Positions 29,579 to 37,660 of a DNA stretch of 64,000 nucleotides are shown one piece after another; the first letter of the stretch is position 1; each line of letters opens with the position of its first letter. Where the stretch lies: NCBI GenBank assembly GCA_937995535.1, contig CALKJU010000040.1:1-64000 (forward strand), in the 5' to 3' direction. The notes beneath the pieces are model-generated. The model saw nothing but the letters and a program-made list of their open reading frames with translations, had not been told where the DNA came from and did no database searches. The position numbers and the translations under genes were made by a program. This DNA is from an uncultured Alphaproteobacteria bacterium. GTDB lineage: Bacteria; Pseudomonadota; Alphaproteobacteria; Geminicoccales; Geminicoccaceae.

Positions 29579-30358
29579 ATGCACGACATGCTGTGGTTCG
29601 TCGTCGGTGTGCTGGTCGGCGCCGGGCTGGCGTGGTTCTGGCTTGAGCGCAAGGTCACCGAGCGGCAGAACGCGATGGAGGCGAACTACGAGGGCCGCCT
29701 CAAGCACCTCCAGGACGAGGTACGCCGCGCCGACCAGGCGCACGAGGAGACCAAGGCGATGCTGCGCGAGCTGATCGGCGAGCGTGGCGCGGCCGGCGCG
29801 GGCGACGCCGGCGCGGCGGCCGAGCTGGAGCGGGCGCGTGCCGAGACCGAACGCGCCCGCGCCGAGGCCGGGCGGCTCGGCGACGAGATCGAGCGGCTGC
29901 GGGCCGAACTACGTGAGCGCCCGTCCCTCGCCCCGCTACCGGCCGCGGCGGCACCGGTCGCGGCCGTCGCGGCGCCGCCGCCGGCCCCCGTGGACGCCCG
30001 GGCGCAACGGCTCCGTGCGATCGACGCCAAGCTCAAGATGCTGCCGGCCGGGTCCAGCGCGCGGGCGGCCCTGCTGGCCGAGCGGAGCCGGCTGCTCGGC
30101 GGCGACGCGCCGGCGGCGGTGATCGCGGATCTGCCGGTGGCCCCGGCCGGTGCCGCGGCGGACGACCTGGAAGCGATCAAGGGCATCGGCCCGGTGATCA
30201 ACGCCGAGCTCAGGAAGATGGGGATCGTCACCTTCGCCCAGCTGGTGGCACTGACCCCGGCGCAGATCGAGCGCATCGAGGAGGCGATCGGCTTTCCCGG
30301 GCGGGTCGCGCGCGAGCACTGGATCGAGCAGGCCCGCGAGCGGCTGGCCGGGGCCTGA
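29579..30358 (+). CDS. Membrane-anchored coiled-coil protein with helix-hairpin-helix domain
   Basis: 259 residues. An N-terminal transmembrane helix (about 4-21) is followed by a Glu/Arg/Ala-rich coiled coil (about 25-115), a Pro/Ala linker (about 118-145), a short helical segment, and a C-terminal helix-hairpin-helix unit (about 196-256) with DDLEAIKGIGPVINAELRKMG. This HhH type occurs at the end of many alphaproteobacterial proteins of unknown role and may bind DNA or proteins. Architecture suggests a scaffold tethered to the inner membrane. It follows the GMC gene by 65 bp and ends 3 bp before bchJ, convergent. Confidence 0.82.
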   Translation: MHDMLWFVVGVLVGAGLAWFWLERKVTERQNAMEANYEGRLKHLQDEVRRADQAHEETKAMLRELIGERGAAGAGDAGAAAELERARAETERARAEAGRLGDEIERLRAELRERPSLAPLPAAAAPVAAVAAPPPAPVDARAQRLRAIDAKLKMLPAGSSARAALLAERSRLLGGDAPAAVIADLPVAPAGAAADDLEAIKGIGPVINAELRKMGIVTFAQLVALTPAQIERIEEAIGFPGRVAREHWIEQARERLAGA

Positions 30359-30361
30359 TCG

Positions 30362-30949
30362 CTACCAGCGGACCGCGAAGCGGCAGGACGGGGCGCCCGT
30401 GGCCGCGCAGGCGATCTCGCGCACGGTGGCGGTCCGGCTCACCAGAGCCGCGAAGAGGCCCTCGAAGGTGGCCGCGAAATAGCCGCAGGCGGGCTGTTCG
30501 GCATGGACCCCGCGGCAGAGCGGGCAGTCGGCGATCACGAGCTGCAAGGGCGGGCCGGACTCGGTGCGGAAGCGACCGCTGCCGGCAAAGGTCCAGGCAT
30601 GGCGGCGGATCGCGGCCAGCAGCAGCAGCGCGGCTACGGCCGGCGGCGCGGCGCGCATCACCAGCCGTGCCGGAGCCGGGATGCGGTGCGCCAGGATGTA
30701 GGCCGCCGTCCGCCGCCCGGCATCCTCGGCGACCGCCTCGGCCGTCGCCGGGTCGAGAGCTTCCGCCACCACCCGGTGCAGCCGCCGGACCACGTCCTCG
30801 TCGACCATGGCCGTCGGTGGATCGTCGAGCAGACGCGGCAGCCCGGCGGCGGCGAGAAGCTCCTGCGCCGGTCCCGGACCGAGCGCGACCCGCATTGCCT
30901 CCGCCATGCGGATGAGCGCGTTGGGCCCGATGCGCCCGGCGAGGGCCAT
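30362..30949 (-). CDS. bchJ: BchJ, V4R-domain bacteriochlorophyll biosynthesis protein
   Basis: 195 residues. An N-terminal helical region (about 1-95) with GRIGPNALIRMAEAM is followed by a V4R domain (about 110-195) carrying conserved cysteines in DCPLCRGV and CAATGAPSCRF. This is the BchJ layout. BchJ was first described as a divinyl-protochlorophyllide 8-vinyl reductase; later work on other phototrophs suggests a supporting role in delivering Mg-protoporphyrin intermediates to the cyclase (established knowledge, not visible here). Position 9 bp downstream of bchE on the same strand supports the call. Confidence 0.87.
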   Translation of the reverse strand: MALAGRIGPNALIRMAEAMRVALGPGPAQELLAAAGLPRLLDDPPTAMVDEDVVRRLHRVVAEALDPATAEAVAEDAGRRTAAYILAHRIPAPARLVMRAAPPAVAALLLLAAIRRHAWTFAGSGRFRTESGPPLQLVIADCPLCRGVHAEQPACGYFAATFEGLFAALVSRTATVREIACAATGAPSCRFAVRW

Positions 30950-30958
30950 GGAGCGGCC

Positions 30959-32560
30959 CTAGCGCAGCTCCTCAAGCTGCTCGGTGCCGCCGCCGCAGGC
31001 CATCACCCTGGCCCGCTCGGCCGCGGCCTTCTGCTTGCGGACCCGCTTGTCGGCGACCGCCTTCCAGTCGCCGGTCCGCGCCCGGGCGAGGGTGCGCTCC
31101 CGGTCGAAGCCGAAGTCGACCTTGCCCTTCGACTGGGGCCCCCAGTAGCCGACCCGGCCGAGATCGTAGAAGGTCCGCTCGAAGCCGCTCTTGAGGTAGG
31201 CCTTGAGGCAGCCGCGCAGATAACGGCGGCGGACCGGATCGCGCTGCCACGGATAGTCGAGGAACGCCTTGCGCATGTAGAAGCGCCGGTAGTTGTGCAT
31301 GACGCGATCGAGCAGCTCGGCACGGTCCATCGCATCCGGCTTCACGATCGGGGTGACGAAGTTGTATTTGGCGAAGTCGAAGATCTCGACCTTGTCGCCG
31401 AGCTCCTGGAACAGATCCGAGAACGGCCAGGGCGTGTACATCGACCAGTTGGCCATGTCGGGCTTCCAGTCCATCGCCATGCGATAGGTCTCCTCGAGCG
31501 TCTCCCTGGTCTCGTTCTCGAGGCCGACGATGAACTGCGCCTCGGTGACGATCCCGTGCTGGCGGAGCAGCTCGATCGCCTTCTTGTTCTGCGCGATGGT
31601 GGTTTCCTTGCGGAACCGGTCGAGATTGAGCTGGGCTGCCGCCTCGGTGCCGAGTGAGACGTGGACCAGCCCGGCCTTGCGGTACAGCGGCAGGAGCGCC
31701 TCGTCGCGGAGGATGTCGGTGACCCGAGTGTTGATGCCCCACAGGACGCCGAGGTCGCGGCGGATCAGCTCCTCGCAGAACTCGACGAACTTCTTGCGGT
31801 GGATGGTCGGCTCCTCATCGGCCAGGATGAAGAACCCGACATCGTGGTCGCGGACCAGCGTCTCGATCTCGTCGACCACCTTCTTCGGATCGCGCACGCG
31901 GTAATTGCGCCAGAACTTCCACTGTGAGCAGAAACTGCAGGTGAACGGGCAGCCGCGTGCGAGGTTCGGCACCGCGACCCGACAGCTCAAGGGGATGTAG
32001 GTGTAGCGATTCCAGTCGAGCACGCTCCAGTCGGGCGTGATGCTGTCGACGTCGGCGATCGGCGGCTCGGCCGCGGTCGCGGTGATCGTCCCGTTCTCCG
32101 CGAACGCGATCCCGCGGATCGCGTGGCGTCCGGTCGGCCACCGGCCGTCCTCGACCGCGCGCAGCACGTTGACCAGCACCGCCTCGCCCTCGCCACGCAC
32201 CACGGCGTCGATCCACGGCGCCTCGGTCAGGACCTGCTGGTACATGAACGTCCCGTGCACGCCGCCGAGCAGGGTCACGCAGCCGGGTGCGACCGCCTTG
32301 GCGATCTCGAGGACGCGCTCGGCCTTGTAGATCGACGGCGTGATCGCGGTCGTACCGACGACGTCCGGGGCCAGCGCGGCGAGCCGCCCTTGCAGCGTCT
32401 CGTCGTCGAGATTCTCGGTCATCGCATCGATGAAATGGAGGTCCTGGAAGCCCGCCGCGCGGACCGCGCCGGCGAGATAGGCGACCCAGGCCGGCGGCCA
32501 GGTTCCGGCGATCTCCGCCCCGCCCGAGTGATAGTTGGGATGCACCAGAACCAGTCGCAT
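30959..32560 (-). CDS. bchE: Anaerobic Mg-protoporphyrin IX monomethyl ester cyclase
   Basis: 533-residue radical SAM enzyme that forms the isocyclic E ring of bacteriochlorophyll using water as oxygen donor. An N-terminal B12-binding-like domain (about 1-150) begins [19 protein letters not shown], the BchE signature start; the 4Fe-4S cysteines are Cys204, Cys208 and Cys211 in [11 protein letters not shown]; the TIM-barrel core and a C-terminal BchE-specific region (about 380-533) follow. ATG 32560 is preferred to TTG 32578. An FNR-type dyad lies about 65 bp upstream. It is co-directional with gpsA upstream and bchJ downstream. Confidence 0.95.
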   Translation of the reverse strand: MRLVLVHPNYHSGGAEIAGTWPPAWVAYLAGAVRAAGFQDLHFIDAMTENLDDETLQGRLAALAPDVVGTTAITPSIYKAERVLEIAKAVAPGCVTLLGGVHGTFMYQQVLTEAPWIDAVVRGEGEAVLVNVLRAVEDGRWPTGRHAIRGIAFAENGTITATAAEPPIADVDSITPDWSVLDWNRYTYIPLSCRVAVPNLARGCPFTCSFCSQWKFWRNYRVRDPKKVVDEIETLVRDHDVGFFILADEEPTIHRKKFVEFCEELIRRDLGVLWGINTRVTDILRDEALLPLYRKAGLVHVSLGTEAAAQLNLDRFRKETTIAQNKKAIELLRQHGIVTEAQFIVGLENETRETLEETYRMAMDWKPDMANWSMYTPWPFSDLFQELGDKVEIFDFAKYNFVTPIVKPDAMDRAELLDRVMHNYRRFYMRKAFLDYPWQRDPVRRRYLRGCLKAYLKSGFERTFYDLGRVGYWGPQSKGKVDFGFDRERTLARARTGDWKAVADKRVRKQKAAAERARVMACGGGTEQLEELR

Positions 32561-32623
32561 GGCCTGCCCTGCCGTCAAGTCATCTGGACAGAGTGCCTGT
32601 AAACCAATCCTGACGGTCGCGCC

Positions 32624-32637
32624 TTGATCTGGATCAA
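32624..32637. promoter_or_regulatory. FNR/FnrL-type box upstream of bchE
   Basis: TTGATCTGGATCAA at 32624-32637 is a perfect match to the FNR consensus TTGAT-N4-ATCAA. It is 63 bp upstream of the bchE start, in range for an activator site, and overlaps the stop codon of gpsA. FnrL activates bchE in Rhodobacter under low oxygen (established), so oxygen-controlled expression of bchEJ is the natural reading. Confidence 0.85.
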
Positions 32638-33584
32638 GTCGCGGGGGGAAACTCCTGCGCCGGCGGCGGGCGGCGGAGCAGGGCGTCGACCGCCGCGGCG
32701 ACGCTCAGCTCGCCATCGACGACCTGCCGCACCGCCTCGGCGATGGGCAGCTCGATACCGTGGGCGCGGCCGAGACGGCAGGCCGCGCCGGCCGTCCAGG
32801 CACCCTCGGCGAGCGGCTGGCCGGCCGCGGTCAGCTCCGCCAGCGGACGGCCGCGAGCCAGCTCGTGGCCGAGCCGGGTGTTGCGCGAGGTGAGGCTCGT
32901 CGCGGTCAGGAGCAGGTCCCCGACCCCGGACAGGCCGAGCAGGGTCGCGCGCCGTGCGCCGAGCGCCTCGGCGAGGCGGGCGATCTCGGCGAGACCGCGG
33001 GTGACGACCGCCGCGCGCGCGTTCTCACCGAGGCCCAGGCCTATGACCGCCCCGGCGGCGATGGCGACGACGTTCTTGAGCGCACCACCCAACTCGACCC
33101 CGACCAGATCGTCGCTCGGGTAGAGCCGGAACGCCGGGCCGGCGAGCATCTCGGCGAGCCGCCGTGCGAGGTCGAGGTCGGCCGCGGCCAGTGTCACGGC
33201 CGTCGGCTTGCCTTCGGCGAGCTCGGCCGCGAAGGACGGCCCTGACAACGCCGCCACCGCGTCGCCCGGCCGCACGGCGGCCACGACCTCGCTGAGCCGC
33301 AGACCGGTCGCCTGCTCCAGACCCTTCGCGCACAGGACCAACGGCGCCGCCGGCGCCAGGGGCAGCACGGCACGCACCTGCTGCGCCGGCACCGCGAGCA
33401 GCACCGCGTCGACACGCTGCAGGTCGGACGGGACGGTGGTCGCGCGGACCGCGACCGGCAGCGCCCTGCCCGACAGGCGGTGCAGGCTGCGGCCCCACAG
33501 TACGACCTCGGCACCGGCCCGCGCCGCGGCGATGGCGAGCGCCGTGCCCCAGGCGCCGGCGCCGATCACGCCGAGGCGCGGCAT
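32634..33584 (-). CDS. gpsA: NAD(P)-dependent glycerol-3-phosphate dehydrogenase
   Basis: 316 residues. It reduces dihydroxyacetone phosphate to sn-glycerol 3-phosphate for phospholipid synthesis. The N-terminal Rossmann motif [10 protein letters not shown] is at 8-17; [19 protein letters not shown], the catalytic-Lys region [15 protein letters not shown] and [14 protein letters not shown] are GpsA signatures. ATG 33584 begins [10 protein letters not shown]; a longer open frame is not used. The start overlaps the thioesterase gene by 19 bases. Its stop codon lies inside the FNR-type box that serves bchE. Confidence 0.95.
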   Translation of the reverse strand: MPRLGVIGAGAWGTALAIAAARAGAEVVLWGRSLHRLSGRALPVAVRATTVPSDLQRVDAVLLAVPAQQVRAVLPLAPAAPLVLCAKGLEQATGLRLSEVVAAVRPGDAVAALSGPSFAAELAEGKPTAVTLAAADLDLARRLAEMLAGPAFRLYPSDDLVGVELGGALKNVVAIAAGAVIGLGLGENARAAVVTRGLAEIARLAEALGARRATLLGLSGVGDLLLTATSLTSRNTRLGHELARGRPLAELTAAGQPLAEGAWTAGAACRLGRAHGIELPIAEAVRQVVDGELSVAAAVDALLRRPPPAQEFPPAT

Positions 33585-33997
33585 GCCTCGTAGTAGCGTT
33601 CGTAGGCGGCGCGCAGGTCGGACGGCATGGCGATGCTGCGATGGGTGTCGAGCGAGGTGATGGCGCAGGTGATGCGCCCCTCGAGGCGCGGCTCGCCACC
33701 GACCGCGGCGGGAAAGCGCAAGGTCAGCGAGCGGCCGCCGATCCGCTCCACGAGCACCGTGATCTCCAGCGCCTCCCCGAGCCGGCATGGGGCCTTGTAG
33801 TCGCACTCGGCGCGGACCGCGGGAAAGCCGGTCCGCCCACGCATCAGCCGGCCCCAATAGTCGATCTGCAACGCTTCGCGGTACCAGTCCTCGATGGCTT
33901 CGTGGAAGATGTCGAAGAACCGCGGGAAGTAGACGATTCCGGCCGGGTCGCAGTCGGCGAAGCGGATCAGCCGCCGATGCCGGTAGGGCGTCTGCAT
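33566..33997 (-). CDS. 4-hydroxybenzoyl-CoA thioesterase-like hot-dog protein
   Basis: 143 residues with a hot-dog fold. The N-terminal active-site segment RFADCDPAGIVYFPRFF contains Asp17, the catalytic acid of the 4HBT family, and the FHEAIEDWY helix follows. The enzyme hydrolyses an acyl-CoA thioester in the cytoplasm; the exact acyl group is unknown. It is translated ahead of gpsA with a 19-base overlap, so both may serve lipid metabolism. It begins 14 bp after the YdhR-like gene on the same strand. Confidence 0.9.
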   Translation of the reverse strand: MQTPYRHRRLIRFADCDPAGIVYFPRFFDIFHEAIEDWYREALQIDYWGRLMRGRTGFPAVRAECDYKAPCRLGEALEITVLVERIGGRSLTLRFPAAVGGEPRLEGRITCAITSLDTHRSIAMPSDLRAAYERYYEACRASA

Positions 33998-34011
33998 CGC
34001 GCCGGATCGGC

Positions 34012-34317
34012 TCAGCCCAGGGGCGCGCGGGTGATGCCGCTCAACGGCGCGTTGACGTCGAAGGCGATGGCTCGGATCTCGCCGATGCCGAAGTTCTGCA
34101 GCCGCAGCGTGTGCAGCCGGCGGTACGCCTCGGCCGAAGCCGCATCGTCGAACAGATAGATCCCGCCGGCGCGACCCGCGTCGCGGTTCTCGGTCCAGAT
34201 CTTCCAGCGCAGCCCGCCGGTACGCGCGATGTCCTCGGCGAGCCCGGCCAGCGCGCCGGCCATCTCCTCGCCCCACGGGCCGGTGAACGGGAAGTCGAAC
34301 TGGAGCAGCGTCGGCAT
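34012..34317 (-). CDS. YdhR-like monooxygenase-fold protein
   Basis: 101 residues that align along the full length with E. coli YdhR: start MPTLLQFDFPFTGPWGEEM, middle LRWKIWTENRDAGRAGGIYLF, end FGIGEIRAIAFDVNAPLSGI. YdhR is a dimeric alpha/beta-barrel related to small cofactor-free monooxygenases; its reaction is not established. It is followed by the thioesterase gene (14-bp gap) and preceded by the LysE-type exporter (84-bp gap). Confidence 0.9.
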   Translation of the reverse strand: MPTLLQFDFPFTGPWGEEMAGALAGLAEDIARTGGLRWKIWTENRDAGRAGGIYLFDDAASAEAYRRLHTLRLQNFGIGEIRAIAFDVNAPLSGITRAPLG

Positions 34318-34401
34318 GGCCGGTCCCCACTGGTGGCGCTGCCGTCCTTGTCGACGATCCGGGCGCGGCTCACAAGGCCGGCGGTCGCGCCGGCGGATCG
34401 C

Positions 34402-35010
34402 TCAAGGCCTTCGCGCCAGGGCCAGCCCGATGCCGGTGGCGAGCAGGAAGCCGCCCGACAGGCGCTGTCGCCAGCGGCCGCGGCGCAGATGCCGCGCCAG
34501 CCGTCCGGCGAGCAGTGCGTAGCCCGTGTCGCAGACGATCTGGATCAGCACGAAGACGACGCCGAGCAGGACCAGTTGCTGCACCGGCGCCCGGTCGAGG
34601 GCGATGAACTGCGGGAAGAACGCGGCGTAGAACAGGAGCAGCTTGGGATTGGTGGTGGCGACGAGGAAGCCCTGCCACAAGGCGCGTCGCGAGTCGCGCG
34701 CGGTGCGTGGCGCCGCTGCGTCGACCTCGGCCTCACGCAGCGCGCGCCAGCCGAGCCACAGCAGGTAGGCGACGCCAGCCCAGCGGACCCACTCCATCCA
34801 GCTCCCGAGGGTCGCCATCAGCGACACCAGGCCGGCGAAGACGACGAGAAGATGCAGGGCGATCGCGGCGGAGCCGCCGAGCGCGGTGAGCACGCCGTTG
34901 CGCGCACCACGCGCGATGCTGTTGGACATGATCAGCGTCACGTTCGGACCCGGCAGGAGCATGAGCAGGGTGGTGGCGGTGACGAAGGCGAGGAACAGGG
35001 TCGGGTCCAC
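34402..35010 (-). CDS. LysE/RhtB family exporter
   Basis: 202-residue inner-membrane protein with about six helices. The N-terminal signature TLLMLLPGPNVTLIMSNS, the GARNGVLTALGGSAAI loop and NPKLLLFYAAFFPQFI are hallmarks of LysE/RhtB amino-acid exporters. Likely cargo is an amino acid or derivative such as homoserine or leucine. GTG 35010 is chosen because AGGGAG precedes it; an in-frame ATG 36 bases upstream is possible. It follows livF by 65 bp on the same strand, so an importer and an exporter may be co-expressed. Confidence 0.9.
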   Translation of the reverse strand: MDPTLFLAFVTATTLLMLLPGPNVTLIMSNSIARGARNGVLTALGGSAAIALHLLVVFAGLVSLMATLGSWMEWVRWAGVAYLLWLGWRALREAEVDAAAPRTARDSRRALWQGFLVATTNPKLLLFYAAFFPQFIALDRAPVQQLVLLGVVFVLIQIVCDTGYALLAGRLARHLRRGRWRQRLSGGFLLATGIGLALARRP

Positions 35011-35075
35011 GGCGCGAGGCTCCCTGCGAGGCGCCGAGACAGCCACAGCGGGCGCCCGCGCGCAAGGGCGGCCGC

Positions 35076-35762
35076 TCAGACCCCCAGATGGCGCTCGACC
35101 AGCTCCGGCCGTGCGCGGAGTTCGGCGCTCGTTCCGTGCCAGACGTCCCTGCCCTTCTCGATCAGCACGTGGCGGTCAGCGAGGGCGAGAAGGCGTTCGA
35201 GGTTCTTGTCGATCAGCAGGATCGCGAGGCCCTCGCGCCGCAGCGCAGCGAGGCAGTCCCAGATCTCGGCGCGCACCAGCGGCGCCAGGCCCTCCGTGGC
35301 CTCGTCGAGGATCAGCAGGCGCGGGTTGGTCATCAAGGCACGGCCGACCGCGAGCATCTGCTGTTCGCCGCCGGAGAGCTGGTGGCCCATATTGCCCAGG
35401 CGTTCGGCGAGCCGCGGGAAGAGCGCCAGCACCCGCGCGAAGGTCCACGGGCCGGGGCGCGCGGTGGCGCGGAGGTTCTCGGCCACGGACAGCGTGCGGA
35501 AGATCTGGCGGCCCTCGGGAACGAGACCGAGGCCGGCGCGCGCGATCCGGTGCGGCGGCTGGCCGGTGAGGTCGCGGCCATCGAGGCGCACCCGCCCACG
35601 GCGTGGCGGCGTGAGCCCGAGGATGGCGCGGACACTCGTGGTTTTGCCCATGCCATTGCGGCCCATGAGCGTCACCAGCTCGCCCTCGCCGACGGCGAGC
35701 GACAGGCCGAACAGGACCTGTGTCGTCCCGTAGCCTGCCTCGAGCCCCTCGACCGCGAGCAT
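35076..35762 (-). CDS. livF: Branched-chain amino-acid type ABC transporter ATPase LivF
   Basis: 228 residues. Walker A GRNGMGKTT, Q-loop, signature LSGGEQQM and Walker B LLILDEATEGLAP identify the smaller of the two HAAT-family ATPases. It works with LivG, LivM, LivH and the binding protein LivK to import branched-chain amino acids or related compounds such as urea, amides or aromatic acids. The start codon overlaps the livG stop (TGATG). It is the last gene of the livM-livG-livF block. Confidence 0.94.
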   Translation of the reverse strand: MLAVEGLEAGYGTTQVLFGLSLAVGEGELVTLMGRNGMGKTTSVRAILGLTPPRRGRVRLDGRDLTGQPPHRIARAGLGLVPEGRQIFRTLSVAENLRATARPGPWTFARVLALFPRLAERLGNMGHQLSGGEQQMLAVGRALMTNPRLLILDEATEGLAPLVRAEIWDCLAALRREGLAILLIDKNLERLLALADRHVLIEKGRDVWHGTSAELRARPELVERHLGV

Positions 35763-36511
35763 CAGTCGCCCTCGCCCAGATAGGCCTTGCGCACCTCGGG
35801 ATCGGCGCGGATCGCCGCGGGCGCGCCGCTGGCGACGACGCGGCCGTAGACCAGCACCGTGATCCGGTCGGCGAGGCGGAACACGGCGTCCATGTCGTGC
35901 TCGACCAGGAGCAGTGCGTAGTGACCGCGCAGCTCGCCGATCAGCTCGACCATGCGCCGGCTCTCGTCCGGGCTCATCCCGGCCATCGGCTCGTCGAGCA
36001 GGATCACGCTCGGGCGGCCGACCAGCGCCATCGCCACCTCGAGCTGGCGGCGCTCGCCATGCGAGAGTGCTCCGGCCTGGACGCTAGCCTTCTCGGCCAG
36101 TCCGACGCGGACCAGCGCCGCCTGCGCCGGCTCGACCAGCTCCGGCTCGCGCGCCGCCGGCCGCCAGAAGCGGAAGCTCGAGCCGGCCAGCGCCTGGACC
36201 GCGAGCGCCACGTTGTCGAGCGCGCTGAAGCCGGGAAAGATGCTGGTGATCTGGAAGCTGCGGGCGAGGCCGAGATGGCGGCGGCGGTGGGCCGGGGTGC
36301 GGGTGATGTCGCGCCCGGCGAGTCGGATCGTGCCGGCCTCCGGCACCAGCTCGCCGCTCAGCAGGTTGACCAGCGTCGTCTTGCCCGCACCGTTGGGACC
36401 GATCAGCGCATGGATCTCGCCCGGCAACAGCTCCAAGGACACCCGATCGGTCGCGGTGACGCCGCCGAACCGCTTGACCAGCTCGAGGGCCGCGAGCGCC
36501 GCCTCAGCCAC
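35762..36511 (-). CDS. livG: Branched-chain amino-acid type ABC transporter ATPase LivG
   Basis: 249 residues. Walker A GPNGAGKTT, FQITSIFPGFSALDNV, signature LSHGERRQLEVAMAL and Walker B VILLDEPMAGMSP are the LivG pattern, including the SHG instead of SGG signature. GTG 36511 overlaps the livM stop by 8 bases, so translation is coupled; the longer frame upstream was rejected because it lies inside livM. Confidence 0.94.
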   Translation of the reverse strand: MAEAALAALELVKRFGGVTATDRVSLELLPGEIHALIGPNGAGKTTLVNLLSGELVPEAGTIRLAGRDITRTPAHRRRHLGLARSFQITSIFPGFSALDNVALAVQALAGSSFRFWRPAAREPELVEPAQAALVRVGLAEKASVQAGALSHGERRQLEVAMALVGRPSVILLDEPMAGMSPDESRRMVELIGELRGHYALLLVEHDMDAVFRLADRITVLVYGRVVASGAPAAIRADPEVRKAYLGEGD

Positions 36512-37517
36512 GACCGGTGCCGAGGAGCAGGCCGAGCAGGCCGCGCCGGGCGAGCAGCGCCACGCCAATCAGGATCGGCCCGAGCAGCAGCTTCCAGTGC
36601 TGGCCGAAGCCGGGGACGAGCAGGTCCATCAGCGGCGGCGTCAGGTCCTCGAGCAGGAGGAAGGCGGCGGCGCCGAGCACCGGCCCGATCAGGGTGCCGA
36701 GGCCACCCAGCACGACCATGACGATGAGGTGACCCGAGCTCTGCCAGCTCATCGCCGCGGGGCTCACGAAGTAGCTCTGGTTGGCGAGCAGCACGCCGGC
36801 GAGGCCGGTCACGGCGCCGGACAGGACGAAGGCCGCGAGGCGGTAGCGCTGGACGGCGAAGCCGAGGGTCAGCATGCGCCGCTCGTTCTCCTTGGCGGCG
36901 CGCAGGACCCGCCCGAAGCGCGCGTCGAGCGCGCGCAGGCCGAGCAGCAGGAACAGCAACAGGCAGGCGAGCGCCAGCAGGTAGAACCAGGTCTCGTCGG
37001 CGGCGAGGCTCGTGCCGGCGAGGTCGTTACGGCTCCACAGGGCCACGCCGTCGTCGCCGTTGTAGCGCTCCAGCGAGACGAAGAAGAAGAACAACATCTG
37101 GGCAAAGGCGAGGGTGATCATGATGAACGCGACACCGCGCGTCCGCAGGCAGATCAGCCCCGTAGAGAAAGCGAACAACGCCGCGACGAGCATCGCCAGC
37201 GGCGCCAGCACAAGCAGATCCTGCGACGGCTCGAGGCCGAGGAAGGTCGAGCCCTCGAAGCCGTGGGTGAAGGCGATGCCGACCACGTAGGCGCCGAGGC
37301 CGAGGAACGCGCCATGCCCGAAGCTGACCAACCCGGCGACGCCGAGAACGAGATCGAGCGCCGCCGCGGCCAGCCCGTAAATGACGATCCGCTGCGCGAG
37401 ACGGAGCAGGTAGGCGTCGCCGGTGAGCACCGCGAACAGCGGCGCCAGCAGCAGGAGCAGCACGAGGCCGCCGAGAACGAGCTTGGCGCGCAGCGGCAGC
37501 TCGTGGAGCGGCGGCAC
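36504..37517 (-). CDS. livM: Branched-chain amino-acid type ABC transporter permease LivM
   Basis: 337-residue inner-membrane permease with about nine hydrophobic segments. The motif LVSFGHGAFLGLGAYVVGI (about 63-81) and the EAA-like RVLRAAKENERRMLTLGF (about 205-222) are typical of LivM. Start is GTG 37517. It begins a livM-livG-livF block but its usual partner livH lies 2 kb away, beyond an opposite-strand DUF3095 gene and pcm. It therefore needs its own promoter in the 143-bp divergent gap at 37518-37660. Confidence 0.93.
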   Translation of the reverse strand: MPPLHELPLRAKLVLGGLVLLLLLAPLFAVLTGDAYLLRLAQRIVIYGLAAAALDLVLGVAGLVSFGHGAFLGLGAYVVGIAFTHGFEGSTFLGLEPSQDLLVLAPLAMLVAALFAFSTGLICLRTRGVAFIMITLAFAQMLFFFFVSLERYNGDDGVALWSRNDLAGTSLAADETWFYLLALACLLLFLLLGLRALDARFGRVLRAAKENERRMLTLGFAVQRYRLAAFVLSGAVTGLAGVLLANQSYFVSPAAMSWQSSGHLIVMVVLGGLGTLIGPVLGAAAFLLLEDLTPPLMDLLVPGFGQHWKLLLGPILIGVALLARRGLLGLLLGTGRG

Positions 37518-37660
37518 GGCGAGGCTCAGGGCCGACCGGAGCGCAACGGCCCGTGCCCTGCGCTCCGCACGCCATGGCTGCCAAGGATCCCCATGCCCGC
37601 TCTTCCCGGCGGCCGCTCCCTGCGTCAGGCTCTAGCGGCAGCGGGGCCCATCGGGAAGCC

